DNA of 64,000 bases from UBA9732 sp963599445. Lineage in GTDB: Bacteria > Spirochaetota > Spirochaetia > Sphaerochaetales > Sphaerochaetaceae. A program made the position numbers and the translations under genes. The number at the start of each line of letters is the position of its first letter. Within the stretch, counting starts at the first letter, position 1. Under the pieces are notes generated by a model. That model worked only from the letters and a program-made list of their open reading frames with translations. It was not told where the DNA came from and made no database searches. Shown here one piece after another: positions 35,761 through 46,533 of the stretch. The stretch spans positions 1 through 64,000 of the forward strand of contig CAVBWZ010000010.1 of NCBI GenBank assembly GCA_963599445.1, written 5' to 3'.

Positions 35761-36816
35761 ATGCGAATTTTCGATTACTCAAAACTTGAGGATATACAGT
35801 TTGACAGTACAGTAGTCAATTTGCTTACAAGCATCCACGAAGCAAAAGGACGGCAGGAACTATATCTCTCCCAAAAACCTGAAGAGTTGAACAGGCTTGT
35901 TGACATTGCAAAAGTTCAAAGCATTGATAGCAGCAATGCAATCGAAGGGATTCGTACGACAGATAACAGACTACGGCAGTTGGTAAAAGAAAAAACGACC
36001 CCCAAAAACAGAGATGAAGAGGAAATTTCAGGATACAGAGATGCTTTGAATATCATCCATGAAAGCTTTGACTATATTCCAATTTCTCCAAACCACATCC
36101 TTCAACTTCATGGAATCTTGTTCAAGCATGTAGAAGGAAACAACTTTGGTGGAAAGTTCAAGAATAGTCAGAACTACATCCAAGGTATAGATAAAGAAGG
36201 AAACCCTGTTACTGTATTCACTCCTCTTGCTCCTTATGAAACGGAAAGGGCGGTCACCAATCTATGTGAGACATTCAACAAAGCAATCGATGAAAGAAGA
36301 ATCGACCCTCTCGTTCTCATCCCTGTATTCATACATGATTTCCTATGTATTCATCCATTTATGGATGGCAACGGGAGAATGAGCCGACTTTTAACTACTC
36401 TGCTTCTTTACAGATCTGGATATTATGTAGTCAAGTACATCTCTCTTGAAGCAAAGATTGCCAAACTCAAAGACCTCTATTACGATGCTCTTGAAGAAAG
36501 CCAAAATGATTGGCATGAGGGTAAGGACAATCCAATTCCGTTCATAAAATACCTCTTGTCCATCATTGATTTGTCATACAAGGATTTCGAAGAGAGACTT
36601 GAAATCGTACAACACAAGACAAATACAAACAACCAAGTTGAGCTTGCATTCGAAAAGAAGATTGGAAAGTTCAAGAAGTCAGATATTGTAGAACTTTGTC
36701 CAAACATTTCTGTAAGTGCGGTTGAAAAAGGAATTGCAAAGCTGCTTATGGATGGCAAGATTGAAAAGTTGGGGAAAGGAAAGAATACGTTCTATGTAAA
36801 AAGGAGCCAACCATGA
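35761..36816 (+). CDS. Fic family protein with C-terminal winged helix
   Basis: This 351 aa protein has the inhibitory motif SNAIEG (58-63), the Fic core HPFMDGNGR with H198, and a C-terminal winged-helix-like region (about 300-345). This is the common gut-bacterial layout, with AMPylation of an unknown target. AAAGGAG precedes the ATG. It overlaps the phosphatase gene by four bases (ATGA), which suggests joint expression. The DNA-binding tail and the TTCTCGTA repeats at its promoter suggest autoregulation. Confidence 0.9.
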   Translation: MRIFDYSKLEDIQFDSTVVNLLTSIHEAKGRQELYLSQKPEELNRLVDIAKVQSIDSSNAIEGIRTTDNRLRQLVKEKTTPKNRDEEEISGYRDALNIIHESFDYIPISPNHILQLHGILFKHVEGNNFGGKFKNSQNYIQGIDKEGNPVTVFTPLAPYETERAVTNLCETFNKAIDERRIDPLVLIPVFIHDFLCIHPFMDGNGRMSRLLTTLLLYRSGYYVVKYISLEAKIAKLKDLYYDALEESQNDWHEGKDNPIPFIKYLLSIIDLSYKDFEERLEIVQHKTNTNNQVELAFEKKIGKFKKSDIVELCPNISVSAVEKGIAKLLMDGKIEKLGKGKNTFYVKRSQP

Positions 36817-37250
36817 CCAAAGTTCTATTTGTATGCCATGGCAATATATGTCGCAGTCCAATGGCCCAGGCGGTTTTCAAAAGAATGGTAAAAGAAGCAG
36901 GACTTGAAAACGAAATCTTTGTAGACTCGGCTGCAACCAGCAGCGAGGAGATTGGAAACGGTGTGTATCCTCCTGCGCGCAGGACTCTTGAGAGACATGG
37001 AATCAAAGGGTTTTCTCATTTTGCAAGGCGCTTCACTTCCAATGACTACAAGGATTTCGATGTAATAAAGGTCATGGACGGCTACAACTATTCCAATATG
37101 ATGCGAATGACAGGCAACGACCCTCAAGGAAAGGTGTCGATGCTCTTGGATGACAGGGAAGTCGCCGACCCTTGGTATACAGGAGACTTCGAGACTGCAT
37201 ACAACGACATAGTGGAAGGATGTGGGAGTCTGCTTGAAGAAATGGAGTAG
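36813..37250 (+). CDS. low-molecular-weight protein tyrosine phosphatase
   Basis: This 145 aa enzyme has the CX5R signature CHGNICRS with nucleophile C8 and the general acid Asp in the C-terminal VADPWYTG. It is translationally coupled to the preceding fic gene. A phosphatase beside an AMP-transferase is unusual, and the pair may act on a shared target or pathway, but that is speculation. Confidence 0.92.
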   Translation: MTKVLFVCHGNICRSPMAQAVFKRMVKEAGLENEIFVDSAATSSEEIGNGVYPPARRTLERHGIKGFSHFARRFTSNDYKDFDVIKVMDGYNYSNMMRMTGNDPQGKVSMLLDDREVADPWYTGDFETAYNDIVEGCGSLLEEME

Positions 37251-37310
37251 GGAAGGAGTTTTCAACTCAATTACAAATCTGAACGGTTTCTGGTTTGAAA
37301 GGCCAAAAGA

Positions 37311-37359
37311 TTCCAAAATGTTGATAACTAGTACTTTTTAGCATTTCAAAATGTTGATA
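37311..37359. repeat. direct repeats before the second AAA ATPase
   Basis: TTCCAAAATGTTGATA (37311-37326) and TTTCAAAATGTTGATA (37344-37359) differ at one base and are 33 bases apart; a partial third, ATATGTTGA, contains the start codon. The AAATGTTGAT core also occurs in the leader of the first ATPase (about 2695). Confidence 0.7.
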
Positions 37360-37369
37360 CAATGACAAT

Positions 37370-38677
37370 ATGTTGAAAAGAAAGATAATCGCTTGCATTG
37401 AGGACTGGGTCAAAGAAAAGAATAGGAAATGCCTTGTAATCCAAGGGGCAAGACAGGTTGGCAAAACATATGCTGTCGAACGTTTTGCAAAAGACAACTA
37501 TGAAGAGATTGTTGAAATCAATTTCAAACAGACTCCATCGGCATGTGAAATCTTCAATGGAGACCTTACTGTCGATAACATGGTCATGGCCTTACGCTTC
37601 CGTTTTCCTGACAAGAAAATCATTCCCGGAAAGACATTGGTCTTTCTAGATGAAATCCAAGAATGTCAGGAGGCAATCACTTCTCTCAAGTTTTGGGCGA
37701 TTGACAACAGGTATGATGTGATTGCATCAGGATCTCTTTTGGGAATCGATTACAAACGTGCTTCATCATATCCTGTCGGATATGTCGATTATCTTAAGAT
37801 GTACGGAATGGACTTCGAGGAATTCCTTTGGGGAATGGGATTGAATGAATGGATGTTGGAAGAAATCAAGGGATATCTACATTCAAGGTCTGCAGTGCCA
37901 GAATCAATCAACAACCAAATGATGTACTACTTCAGGCAATATGTAGCTGTTGGAGGTATGCCGGAAGTCGTTCAGAGATACGTGGATACGAAGGATTTCC
38001 GGGAAGTCGACAGGGTACAAAGGAATATACTTCAAGGTTATTTGTATGATATCGCCCACTATGCTTCTTCCGAAGAAAAGGTCAAAGCAGAGAAGTGCTA
38101 TCTATCGCTTTCCAAGCAACTCCTTGATAAAGAGAACCACAAATTCCAGTACAAGGAAGTGGAGCACGGAGGAAGGGCCCAGAAGTACTATTCAAGTATC
38201 GAATGGTTGATTCGAGCTGACATCATCAATATATGCAGGCTTGTAACGGATGTGAAGTTTGATTTGGATGACTATACAAGAGATGATTTCTTCAGAGTCT
38301 ATACAACAGACCTGTCGTTGCTTATGGCAATGAAGGATTTCCATCTGAAGCAGCATGTTGTGGAAAACACACTGGTTGGGAATTCAAAAGGAGGCGTCTA
38401 TGAATGTGCAGTCGCAGATGCCCTCTACAAGAAGGGCTATAAACTCTATTTCTATAAAAACGAAACGACAAAAAGGGAACTGGATGTAATCATACAGGAA
38501 AATGGGAATGTGGTTCCAATTGAAGTTAAAAGCGGAAACACACGCGCCAATTCACTTTCTGCAGTCCTGAAATCAAACAAAGGCATTCCATACGGCTACA
38601 AGTTTGTAGACGGAAACATAGGGGTAAGTGAAGACAGAATCATTACATTACCCCTCTATATGGTTGCATTCATTTGA
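37370..38677 (+). CDS. AAA ATPase with DUF4143-type C-terminal domain
   Basis: This 435 aa protein has Walker A GARQVGKT (26-33), Walker B VFLDEIQ (91-97), and a DUF4143 nuclease-like end (KRELDVIIQENG...PIEVKSG), where ELD and EVK fit the PD-(D/E)XK pattern. It is similar in layout, not in close sequence, to the gene at 2818. It has no Shine-Dalgarno site; TGATACAAT ends six bases before ATG. Confidence 0.88.
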   Translation: MLKRKIIACIEDWVKEKNRKCLVIQGARQVGKTYAVERFAKDNYEEIVEINFKQTPSACEIFNGDLTVDNMVMALRFRFPDKKIIPGKTLVFLDEIQECQEAITSLKFWAIDNRYDVIASGSLLGIDYKRASSYPVGYVDYLKMYGMDFEEFLWGMGLNEWMLEEIKGYLHSRSAVPESINNQMMYYFRQYVAVGGMPEVVQRYVDTKDFREVDRVQRNILQGYLYDIAHYASSEEKVKAEKCYLSLSKQLLDKENHKFQYKEVEHGGRAQKYYSSIEWLIRADIINICRLVTDVKFDLDDYTRDDFFRVYTTDLSLLMAMKDFHLKQHVVENTLVGNSKGGVYECAVADALYKKGYKLYFYKNETTKRELDVIIQENGNVVPIEVKSGNTRANSLSAVLKSNKGIPYGYKFVDGNIGVSEDRIITLPLYMVAFI

Positions 38678-38689
38678 TTTCCAACCGGT

Positions 38690-40105
<1,416 letters not shown>

Positions 40106-40149
40106 AGGCCCTCCTCGTTATTCCACTTGTTGCAGGTTCGAATCAATCA

Positions 40150-40755
40150 TTATTCCAATGCTTTCGTTATGGCCTCCACAGGCATGCCAATGACATTCGT
40201 CCAGCTACCTTCTATGAAGTCTATGAGCTTGTAGCCCGTCTTCTGGATACGGTATCCGCCGGCCGCACCACGCCATTCCCCGGTTTCTATATAGGCCTTG
40301 GCATCGTCAGTCGTCAAATCCTTGAACACAACGTATGACACATCGAACCCTTCCAGTATCCCCTTGTACGGATGATAGATGCAGTAGCCGGAATACACTT
40401 CCTGCTTCTTTCCTGAAAAGGCACATAACTCAGAGTACGCCTCATTCTCGTCCCTTGGTTTTCCAAGAAAACGTCCTTCGAAGTAGACGAGAGTGTCCAT
40501 GCATAGGGCAATGCTGTTGGGTTCGAAGTCATCGCTCTTTATATAATGCTCAAGCTTCTTGCGTGCTATGGAAAGCACTGCAGGCCCTGGCTCACCGCTT
40601 GGTTCGTCCTCGTCTATGTCCTGGGGTCTCACTGTAACCTGTATGCCGGCGCTTCTTAGAAGTTCAAGCCTGTTTGGAGAACCTGACGCCAATACCACTC
40701 GAGGCATTACAGCCTTGAGTCTTGCAAGCTCTGCATCTGCTTTTGGAATTTCCAT
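40150..40755 (-). CDS. maf: Maf-type nucleotide pyrophosphatase
   Basis: The family motif LASGSPNRLELL is at residues 22-33 of this 201 aa protein, and the rest shows MDTLVYFEGRFLGKP and the late GAAGGYRIQ. Maf proteins hydrolyse non-canonical or canonical NTPs and affect septation. GGGAGG eight bases before the ATG supports this start, giving a short extension before the motif. It lies 44 bases upstream of the RNase and is probably cotranscribed. Confidence 0.92.
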   Translation of the reverse strand: MEIPKADAELARLKAVMPRVVLASGSPNRLELLRSAGIQVTVRPQDIDEDEPSGEPGPAVLSIARKKLEHYIKSDDFEPNSIALCMDTLVYFEGRFLGKPRDENEAYSELCAFSGKKQEVYSGYCIYHPYKGILEGFDVSYVVFKDLTTDDAKAYIETGEWRGAAGGYRIQKTGYKLIDFIEGSWTNVIGMPVEAITKALE

Positions 40756-40812
40756 TTGGACCTCCCTCGTCTATATGACTATGTACAAATATAGCAATAG
40801 AGTGCTGGAATG

Positions 40813-42180
40813 TCACTTATCTAGGCTTTTGATGCTCCAAGCCCTGATTTCCTTTATGTACATGGCACAACCAATAGCTCCCGTTATGATTTCAGATGCA
40901 GGAAAGGCGATCCATGTATAGCCAAGGCCTATCTTGGACAACAGCCAGAAAATGGGGATGAGACAGAAAACCTGACGTGTTATGGCCAGAATGGAGCTTT
41001 GTCTGCTTGCGCCAATGGCTTGGAAGAACGTAGGGGAAAGCATGGATAGCACTGCAGGATAGAAACTGAGTCCAATGAACCTGAATGCAGGTATGCCAAC
41101 GGAAAGGACTTCGTCGCTTCTAGAGAAGAGTCCTATCAAGGTACCAGGAATGGCTTCGAAGCAGAACACTCCAAGGGTCATGAGACTTGCAGAGACGATG
41201 GCCGAGAACTTCATTATTTCACGGCACCTGGAGTAGCTTTGCTGGGTGTAGTTGTAGCTCAGCACCGGAACTATGCTTGTCTGCAACGCAAACATCGGTA
41301 TGAAGAAGAATGACTGCAATTTGTAGTAGAGTCCAAGCACGGTTATGGCTGCGTCCGTGAAGCCGGCCAGTATCATGTTGAGGGCTGTGATGTACACGAC
41401 CCAAAGGAATTGGAGGAGTATGGATGGGAAGCCGTAGTGGTAGATGCCTTTGATGTACCATTTCGAGCCGTGCAGCACAGGTGGCTTTCTGAACCCTTTG
41501 GCTCCAGTGATGATGGCTGCTACGAATTGGCCTATGACGGTGGCTATCGCTGCTCCAGCTATGCCAAGTTCAGGGAAGGGGCCAAGTCCAAAGATCAGGA
41601 GTGGGTCGAGTATGATGTTTGTCACAGCTCCGGAGACCTGTGCAATGGTAGGGAGAACCATGTTGCCGTTGGCTTGGTGTATCTTCGTGAATATGCTTTC
41701 AAGGAAGATTCCAAGGCTTCCAATGATTACGATTCGTCCATACCTCATTGCATATTCTATGGCTTGTGGTGAATTCGTGGAGATTTCAACGAACGGTCTT
41801 ATGAAGAACAGACTTAGAATGGAAAGGACTATCCACATCATTAAGGCCAGTACGATTCCCATTCCTCCGGTATGGTTGGCTTTGTCCTCTTCGTGTTGGG
41901 CGAAGAGCCTTGCCATGAGGGTATTGACTCCGCTTCCGGTTCCTACCGCCAACGCCGTTATGAGCAGCTGAAGCGGATAGATTACGGAAAGTGCCGTAAG
42001 CCCATCCTCCGAAAAACGGCCAACGAAGAAGCTGTCGACTGTGTTGTACATTGCCTGGATGAGCTGGGCTATCATTACAGGCGGTGTAAGACGTATGAGT
42101 ATGCTGCTTATCTTGCCTGTTCCAAAGCTCTCTGCGGTAATCGCTTCGTGTCTAACGGTGTCTTCTGCGGTTTGTTTCAT
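40813..42180 (-). CDS. MATE family efflux transporter
   Basis: This 455 aa inner-membrane exporter has about twelve hydrophobic segments and the MATE signatures PPVMIAQLIQAMYNTVDSFF (start of the first half) and GASRQSSILAITRQ in the second half. It exports organic cations or drugs by a Na+ or H+ gradient; the substrate is unknown. AGGAG nine bases upstream supports MKQTAEDTVRH as the start instead of ATGs 14 or 37 codons earlier. Confidence 0.93.
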   Translation of the reverse strand: MKQTAEDTVRHEAITAESFGTGKISSILIRLTPPVMIAQLIQAMYNTVDSFFVGRFSEDGLTALSVIYPLQLLITALAVGTGSGVNTLMARLFAQHEEDKANHTGGMGIVLALMMWIVLSILSLFFIRPFVEISTNSPQAIEYAMRYGRIVIIGSLGIFLESIFTKIHQANGNMVLPTIAQVSGAVTNIILDPLLIFGLGPFPELGIAGAAIATVIGQFVAAIITGAKGFRKPPVLHGSKWYIKGIYHYGFPSILLQFLWVVYITALNMILAGFTDAAITVLGLYYKLQSFFFIPMFALQTSIVPVLSYNYTQQSYSRCREIMKFSAIVSASLMTLGVFCFEAIPGTLIGLFSRSDEVLSVGIPAFRFIGLSFYPAVLSMLSPTFFQAIGASRQSSILAITRQVFCLIPIFWLLSKIGLGYTWIAFPASEIITGAIGCAMYIKEIRAWSIKSLDK

Positions 42181-42323
42181 GGACCACTCTCCTGGATCCT
42201 GGATTCCTCCACGATTCTCCATCGCGCGATTATAGTGAAGGTGAAAAGCAAAGGCAAGACGGAGCCTGAGACATGAAACCTTGGACACCACGTGCAGTCT
42301 CTTCTATCATTTGTTGCAGGCTG

Positions 42324-42352
42324 TTGCATCACAGAGCGAATTGTTTTACAAT
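42324..42352 (+). promoter_or_regulatory. promoter of the molybdenum operon
   Basis: TTGCAT (42324-42329), 17 bases, TACAAT (42347-42352), 45 bases before the moeA-like gene. Confidence 0.6.
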
Positions 42353-42397
42353 ACAACTCGTCCATTGATTTTTCTTGAACATAATGGGGGCTTTTCT

Positions 42398-43423
42398 ATG
42401 AAACTGATGAAGACGCAGGATGCTGTAGGGCAGGTTCTCTGTCATGACATAACACAAATCATAAGAGGGGAGAAGAAAGGTCCTGTATTCAGAAAAGGCC
42501 ACGTCATAGAGGAAAAGGACATCCCGGTGCTTCTAAGTGTTGGCAAGGACAACATCTATGTGTGGGAGAACGACGAAAGCATGCTCCACGAAAACGATGC
42601 AGCCCAAGTCCTATGCCGCATCTGCAAAGGGGCGAACCTCTCATCGACCGAGCCCAAAGAGGGCAAGATAGAACTCATCGCCACTTGCAAAGGCATGCTC
42701 AAGGCCGATGTCCCAGCTCTTCGCCGTCTAAATTCGATTGGAGAGATGATGTGCGCATCTCTGCCATCGGGCTTTAACGTGGAGGAGGGTGAACACGTTG
42801 CAGGTACCAGGATAATTCCGCTTGTCATAAAGAAGGACAAGATAGACAAGGCCGTAGATGCCGCCGGCAACGAGCCTCTTTTCAATGTAATCCCGTACAT
42901 AGAGAAGAATGTCGCCGTCATAACGACAGGCAATGAAGTGTTCTATGGACGCATAAAGGACACCTTTACCGATGTAATCGAATCCAAAATCGCTGAATTT
43001 GGAAGCCACATGACATACCATGCAGTGTGCAGCGACGATGACATAATGATTACTGAAAGAATACTTGAGGCCCATGATGGTGGAGCTCAGCTCATAATAT
43101 GCACGGGAGGAATGAGCGTTGACCCTGACGACAAGACCCCTCTTGCAATAAAGAACAGCGGTGCACACATAGTATCCTATGGTGCGCCTGTGCTTCCCGG
43201 TGCAATGCTTCTTGTCTCATACCTTGACGATGGAACACCTGTCATAGGACTTCCCGGATGCGTCATGTATTCAAGACGCACGGTGTTCGACCTAATACTC
43301 CCATACCTTTTCACGGACACCCCAATCACAGCCGATTTCCTTGCAGGCCTTGGACATGGTGGATACTGCCGAAACTGCAAGGACTGTCGTTTCCCAAACT
43401 GTTCGTTTGGAAAGGGGATGTAG
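42398..43423 (+). CDS. MoeA-like molybdopterin-binding protein with Cys tail
   Basis: This 341 aa protein has a MogA/MoaB-fold C-terminal half (VAVITTGNEVF, CTGGMSVDPDDKTP, PGAMLLVSYL, GLPGC) and an N-terminal part shorter than in true MoeA. It ends with the Cys-rich stretch CRNCKDCRFPNCSFG. Such proteins take part in molybdenum cofactor synthesis or sorting in anaerobes. AATGGGGG precedes the start. The adjacent mog and modABC support the pathway. Confidence 0.88.
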   Translation: MKLMKTQDAVGQVLCHDITQIIRGEKKGPVFRKGHVIEEKDIPVLLSVGKDNIYVWENDESMLHENDAAQVLCRICKGANLSSTEPKEGKIELIATCKGMLKADVPALRRLNSIGEMMCASLPSGFNVEEGEHVAGTRIIPLVIKKDKIDKAVDAAGNEPLFNVIPYIEKNVAVITTGNEVFYGRIKDTFTDVIESKIAEFGSHMTYHAVCSDDDIMITERILEAHDGGAQLIICTGGMSVDPDDKTPLAIKNSGAHIVSYGAPVLPGAMLLVSYLDDGTPVIGLPGCVMYSRRTVFDLILPYLFTDTPITADFLAGLGHGGYCRNCKDCRFPNCSFGKGM

Positions 43424-43424
43424 C

Positions 43425-43919
43425 ATGAAGATATACACTGTAACGCTTTCAGATAGATGCTTTAGAGGCGAAGCCGTTGACCTAAGTTCGCAAAAGGCGG
43501 TCTCAATGCTCGAAGATGCAGGCTATAGGGTTGAGAAATGCCATCTTCTTGCCGATGACAGACCTGAACTCGAAAAGCTCCTTGTTTCGCTTTGCGACAA
43601 AGAGCCAAGTCTGGTCCTCACATTGGGTGGAACCGGCCTGTCCCCAAGGGACATAACACCGGAGGCTACTTTGGCCGTCGCCGACAGGGTGGTTCCAGGA
43701 ATATGCGAAGCAATGAGGATGGAAGGTCTGAAGCACACACCGTCGGCCATGCTGTCCCGTGCAGTATGCGCACAAAGGAAGGGTTCCATAATAGTGAATC
43801 TTCCAGGAAGTCCAAAGGCGGTGGAGGAGAACCTTGCGATCCTCGTCCCAGTTCTGGACCACCTCTTCAAGATGTTGGATGGAAAGCCCCATGAGAATGA
43901 GGGCTACGTCATAAAATGA
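43425..43919 (+). CDS. mog: molybdopterin adenylyltransferase (Mog/MoaB family)
   Basis: This 164 aa protein contains LTLGGTGLSPRDITPEAT (the molybdopterin-binding GGTG and PRD motifs) and NLPGSPKAVEE. It activates molybdopterin with ATP before metal insertion. It starts one base after the previous stop, with GGGGATG before it, so the two are translated together. Confidence 0.92.
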   Translation: MKIYTVTLSDRCFRGEAVDLSSQKAVSMLEDAGYRVEKCHLLADDRPELEKLLVSLCDKEPSLVLTLGGTGLSPRDITPEATLAVADRVVPGICEAMRMEGLKHTPSAMLSRAVCAQRKGSIIVNLPGSPKAVEENLAILVPVLDHLFKMLDGKPHENEGYVIK

Positions 43920-43927
43920 AAACTTTT

Positions 43928-43964
43928 AGAGGAACTTTCAAAGCATAGTTTTGAAAATTCCTCT
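43928..43964 (+). promoter_or_regulatory. hairpin between mog and modA
   Basis: AGAGGAACTTTCAAA pairs with TTTGAAAATTCCTCT (one mismatch). Only two T follow. It may limit read-through into modA or protect the transcript; it does not show the conserved features of the Moco riboswitch. Confidence 0.55.
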
Positions 43965-43991
43965 TTAGGAGTTTATCAAAGGAGTAGAAAA

Positions 43992-44816
43992 ATGAAAAAG
44001 TTCTTTGTCGTACTTTTGGTCGCTTTGACCGCATGTTCGCTCTTTGCACAGGCAGCCGCCGAGGCCAAGGCAACAGAAAAGACCGAGCTCACAGTGTTCG
44101 CCGCCGCATCCCTTACAGAGACGATGAACAAGATCAAGGACCTCTACGAGGCCGCCAATCCTGATGTCGAGATTGTCTACAACTTCGATTCGTCCGGAAC
44201 GCTCAAGACCCAAATCCAGGAAGGCGCAACATGCGACCTCTTCATATCCGCAGGTCAGAAGCAGGTGAACCAGCTTGACATCACAGCAGATCCATCCGTC
44301 AACAAGGAAGGTCTCGACTTCGTGCTTCAGGGCTCAAGATGCGACCTTCTTGAGAACAAGGTCACCCTCGTCGTACCAGCTGACAATCCAAAGGGAATCG
44401 ACAGCTTCGATGCCCTTGCAAAGGCACTTGAGAGCGGCGACGTTCTCCTTTGCATGGGAAACAGCGATGTTCCAGTTGGACAGTATACACAGAAGATCCT
44501 CAAGTACTACAATCTCGACGAAGCCGCCCTTGCAGCTGCTGGAAAGATAACATACGGCTCAAACGTCAAGGAAGTCACAACACAGGTCAAGGAAGCAAGC
44601 GTTGACTGCGGCGTCATCTATTGCACCGATGCATTCTCTGCAGGTCTTACGGTCGTAGACGAAGCAACAGCGAAGATGTGCGGACAGGTCATCTATCCGG
44701 CATGTGTCATAAAGACATCGGCCCACGCTGAAAAGGCCCAGGCTTTCCTCGATTACCTCAAGGGCGACGAGGCCATGGCAATATTCCAGAGCGTTGGTTT
44801 CGCTCCGGTGAAATAA
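43992..44816 (+). CDS. modA: molybdate ABC transporter substrate-binding protein
   Basis: This 274 aa periplasmic protein has an N-terminal hydrophobic signal (KFFVVLLVALTACSLF) with a possible lipobox LTAC. The ModA motifs FAAASLTETM, FDSSGTL and the SAGQ segment bind molybdate or tungstate. AAAGGAG precedes the ATG. It belongs with modB and modC. Confidence 0.93.
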   Translation: MKKFFVVLLVALTACSLFAQAAAEAKATEKTELTVFAAASLTETMNKIKDLYEAANPDVEIVYNFDSSGTLKTQIQEGATCDLFISAGQKQVNQLDITADPSVNKEGLDFVLQGSRCDLLENKVTLVVPADNPKGIDSFDALAKALESGDVLLCMGNSDVPVGQYTQKILKYYNLDEAALAAAGKITYGSNVKEVTTQVKEASVDCGVIYCTDAFSAGLTVVDEATAKMCGQVIYPACVIKTSAHAEKAQAFLDYLKGDEAMAIFQSVGFAPVK

Positions 44817-44837
44817 GCCTTCCACTATAGGTTTGAT

Positions 44838-45497
44838 ATGGACTTGTACCCACTTTTCAACTCGCTTAGAATAGCGTTGTTCGCTTCCGTAATCGTGTTC
44901 TTCACAGGGATTGCGGCTGCGTACTATGCATCCAGGCTTCCAAAGGTCGTCAAAGGTATACTGGATGTATTCCTCACGCTTCCTATGGTCCTTCCTCCTA
45001 CTGTGGTAGGATACTTCCTACTGCTCCTGTTTGGAGTCAAGAGACCTTTGGGGATCCTGCTTGGCAAGATGGGTATAAAGTTCGTCATGACATGGTACGG
45101 AGGCATAGTCACGGCCTCCGTCGTGTCATTCCCCCTAATGTACCGAACGGCCCGCGGTGCATTCGAGGCATTCAACCAAGACCTTAGGGATGCCGGGCGC
45201 ACGCTTGGACTCAGCAATTCGTACATATTCTGGCATGTGACCATGCCGCACTGCAGACAGGGGATAATGGCAGGGGCCGTTCTGGCCTTCGCCCGTGCAC
45301 TTGGCGAGTATGGTGCCACGAGCATGCTTGTTGGCTACACGCCAAAGCGCACTGCGACAATCTCCACAACGGTCTATCAGCTGTGGCGTACAGGCAACGA
45401 CAGTGAAGCCTTCATATGGGTCATGATAAACCTCGTCATATCCGCCGTCGTCCTTCTTACGGTTAACCTGCTCGAACAGAAGAGGAGACGCAAATGA
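44838..45497 (+). CDS. modB: molybdate ABC transporter permease
   Basis: This 219 aa inner-membrane permease has about five helices and the EAA-like loop (DAGRTLGLSNSYIFWHVTMPHCR) that contacts ModC. VLPPTVVGYFLL is typical of ModB. It overlaps modC by four bases. Confidence 0.94.
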   Translation: MDLYPLFNSLRIALFASVIVFFTGIAAAYYASRLPKVVKGILDVFLTLPMVLPPTVVGYFLLLLFGVKRPLGILLGKMGIKFVMTWYGGIVTASVVSFPLMYRTARGAFEAFNQDLRDAGRTLGLSNSYIFWHVTMPHCRQGIMAGAVLAFARALGEYGATSMLVGYTPKRTATISTTVYQLWRTGNDSEAFIWVMINLVISAVVLLTVNLLEQKRRRK

Positions 45498-46354
45498 GTT
45501 CCAAGACAAGACTTCATGTCGATATTTCAAAGGACTACGGCTCATTCAAGCTCCAATCGTGCTTCGAGACGAACGACCTCATAACAGGTCTTCTTGGAGC
45601 ATCCGGTTCAGGTAAGAGCCTCACGCTGAAGTGCATTGCTGGAATAGAGCATCCGGACAGCGGTTGCATAGTCCTTGGAGACAGGGTTCTCTTCGACAGC
45701 AAGGCGGGGATAAACCTCAGGATCCAGGAACGCAGGGTAGGGTACCTTTTCCAAAGCTATGCATTGTTCGAGACCATGACGGCCAAAAAGAACATACTGT
45801 GCGGTCTTCATGGAGTCAAAGACAGGGATGAGAGGGAGAAGCTCTATTCCAATATCATAGAACTTCTGCGTCTACAAGGACTTGAGAACCAGAAGCCCGC
45901 CGAGCTTTCAGGTGGACAGTCCCAGCGTGTAGCGCTTGCGAGGATGCTGGTGAGCCGTCCTGAGCTCATACTTCTGGATGAGCCGTTCTCCGCACTTGAT
46001 ACCAATCTGAAGGAGAGCCTACAGCCAGAACTGCTTCAACTGCTCACTTCATACGGAAAGCCTGTCATCATGGTCACTCACAGCAAGGACGAAGCATCGT
46101 TCATGTGTTCGCACATAGCCCTCATTGAGAAGGGACACATAATAGCAAGCGGTCCTACGACTTCGATGTTCGACCATCCGCAGAGCATAGAGGCCGCAAG
46201 GATACTTGGTTGCAAGAACATCCACGAAGCCAAAAAGGTCAGTGACTACATCGTATCAATCCCATCGCTTGGGATAGAGGTCAAGACAACGTCTCCTGTA
46301 CCTGAAGGCATAGGCTATGCAGGATTCAAGGACGATTCGTTCGTGATGATATGA
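45494..46354 (+). CDS. modC: molybdate ABC transporter ATP-binding protein
   Basis: This 286 aa ATPase has Walker A GASGSGKS near 35-42, the signature LSGGQSQRVALARML, Walker B LILLDEPFSALD and the H-loop MVTHS. A C-terminal extension of about 60 residues is shorter than the full TOBE domain of E. coli ModC. It energises the uptake by ModA and ModB. Confidence 0.94.
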   Translation: MSSKTRLHVDISKDYGSFKLQSCFETNDLITGLLGASGSGKSLTLKCIAGIEHPDSGCIVLGDRVLFDSKAGINLRIQERRVGYLFQSYALFETMTAKKNILCGLHGVKDRDEREKLYSNIIELLRLQGLENQKPAELSGGQSQRVALARMLVSRPELILLDEPFSALDTNLKESLQPELLQLLTSYGKPVIMVTHSKDEASFMCSHIALIEKGHIIASGPTTSMFDHPQSIEAARILGCKNIHEAKKVSDYIVSIPSLGIEVKTTSPVPEGIGYAGFKDDSFVMI

Positions 46355-46433
46355 TGATTACAGGACTTGTACCTGCAATTGTGTTAGCGCATTCACGAAT
46401 GTATTAATTTTGCAAAAAAATCCATCATTGCAA

Positions 46434-46501
46434 TTGACTATCAGTCCACGTTTTGCTAGAACAAATCCCATAATTTATCCTTATTCCACACGTTCGTGTG
46501 G
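46434..46501 (+). promoter_or_regulatory. glnN promoter and palindrome
   Basis: TTGACT (46434-46439), 17 bases, TAGAAC (46457-46462), followed at 46486-46501 by the palindrome CCACACG-TT-CGTGTGG in the leader. The palindrome may bind a nitrogen regulator or fold in the RNA. Confidence 0.55.
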
Positions 46502-46533
46502 GTATTCGCCAAGTGCGCCGAGGAGGGTCGTTT

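Noticed and set aside
43928..43964. Molybdenum cofactor riboswitch
   Set aside because: It is a simple hairpin without the multi-stem conserved structure.
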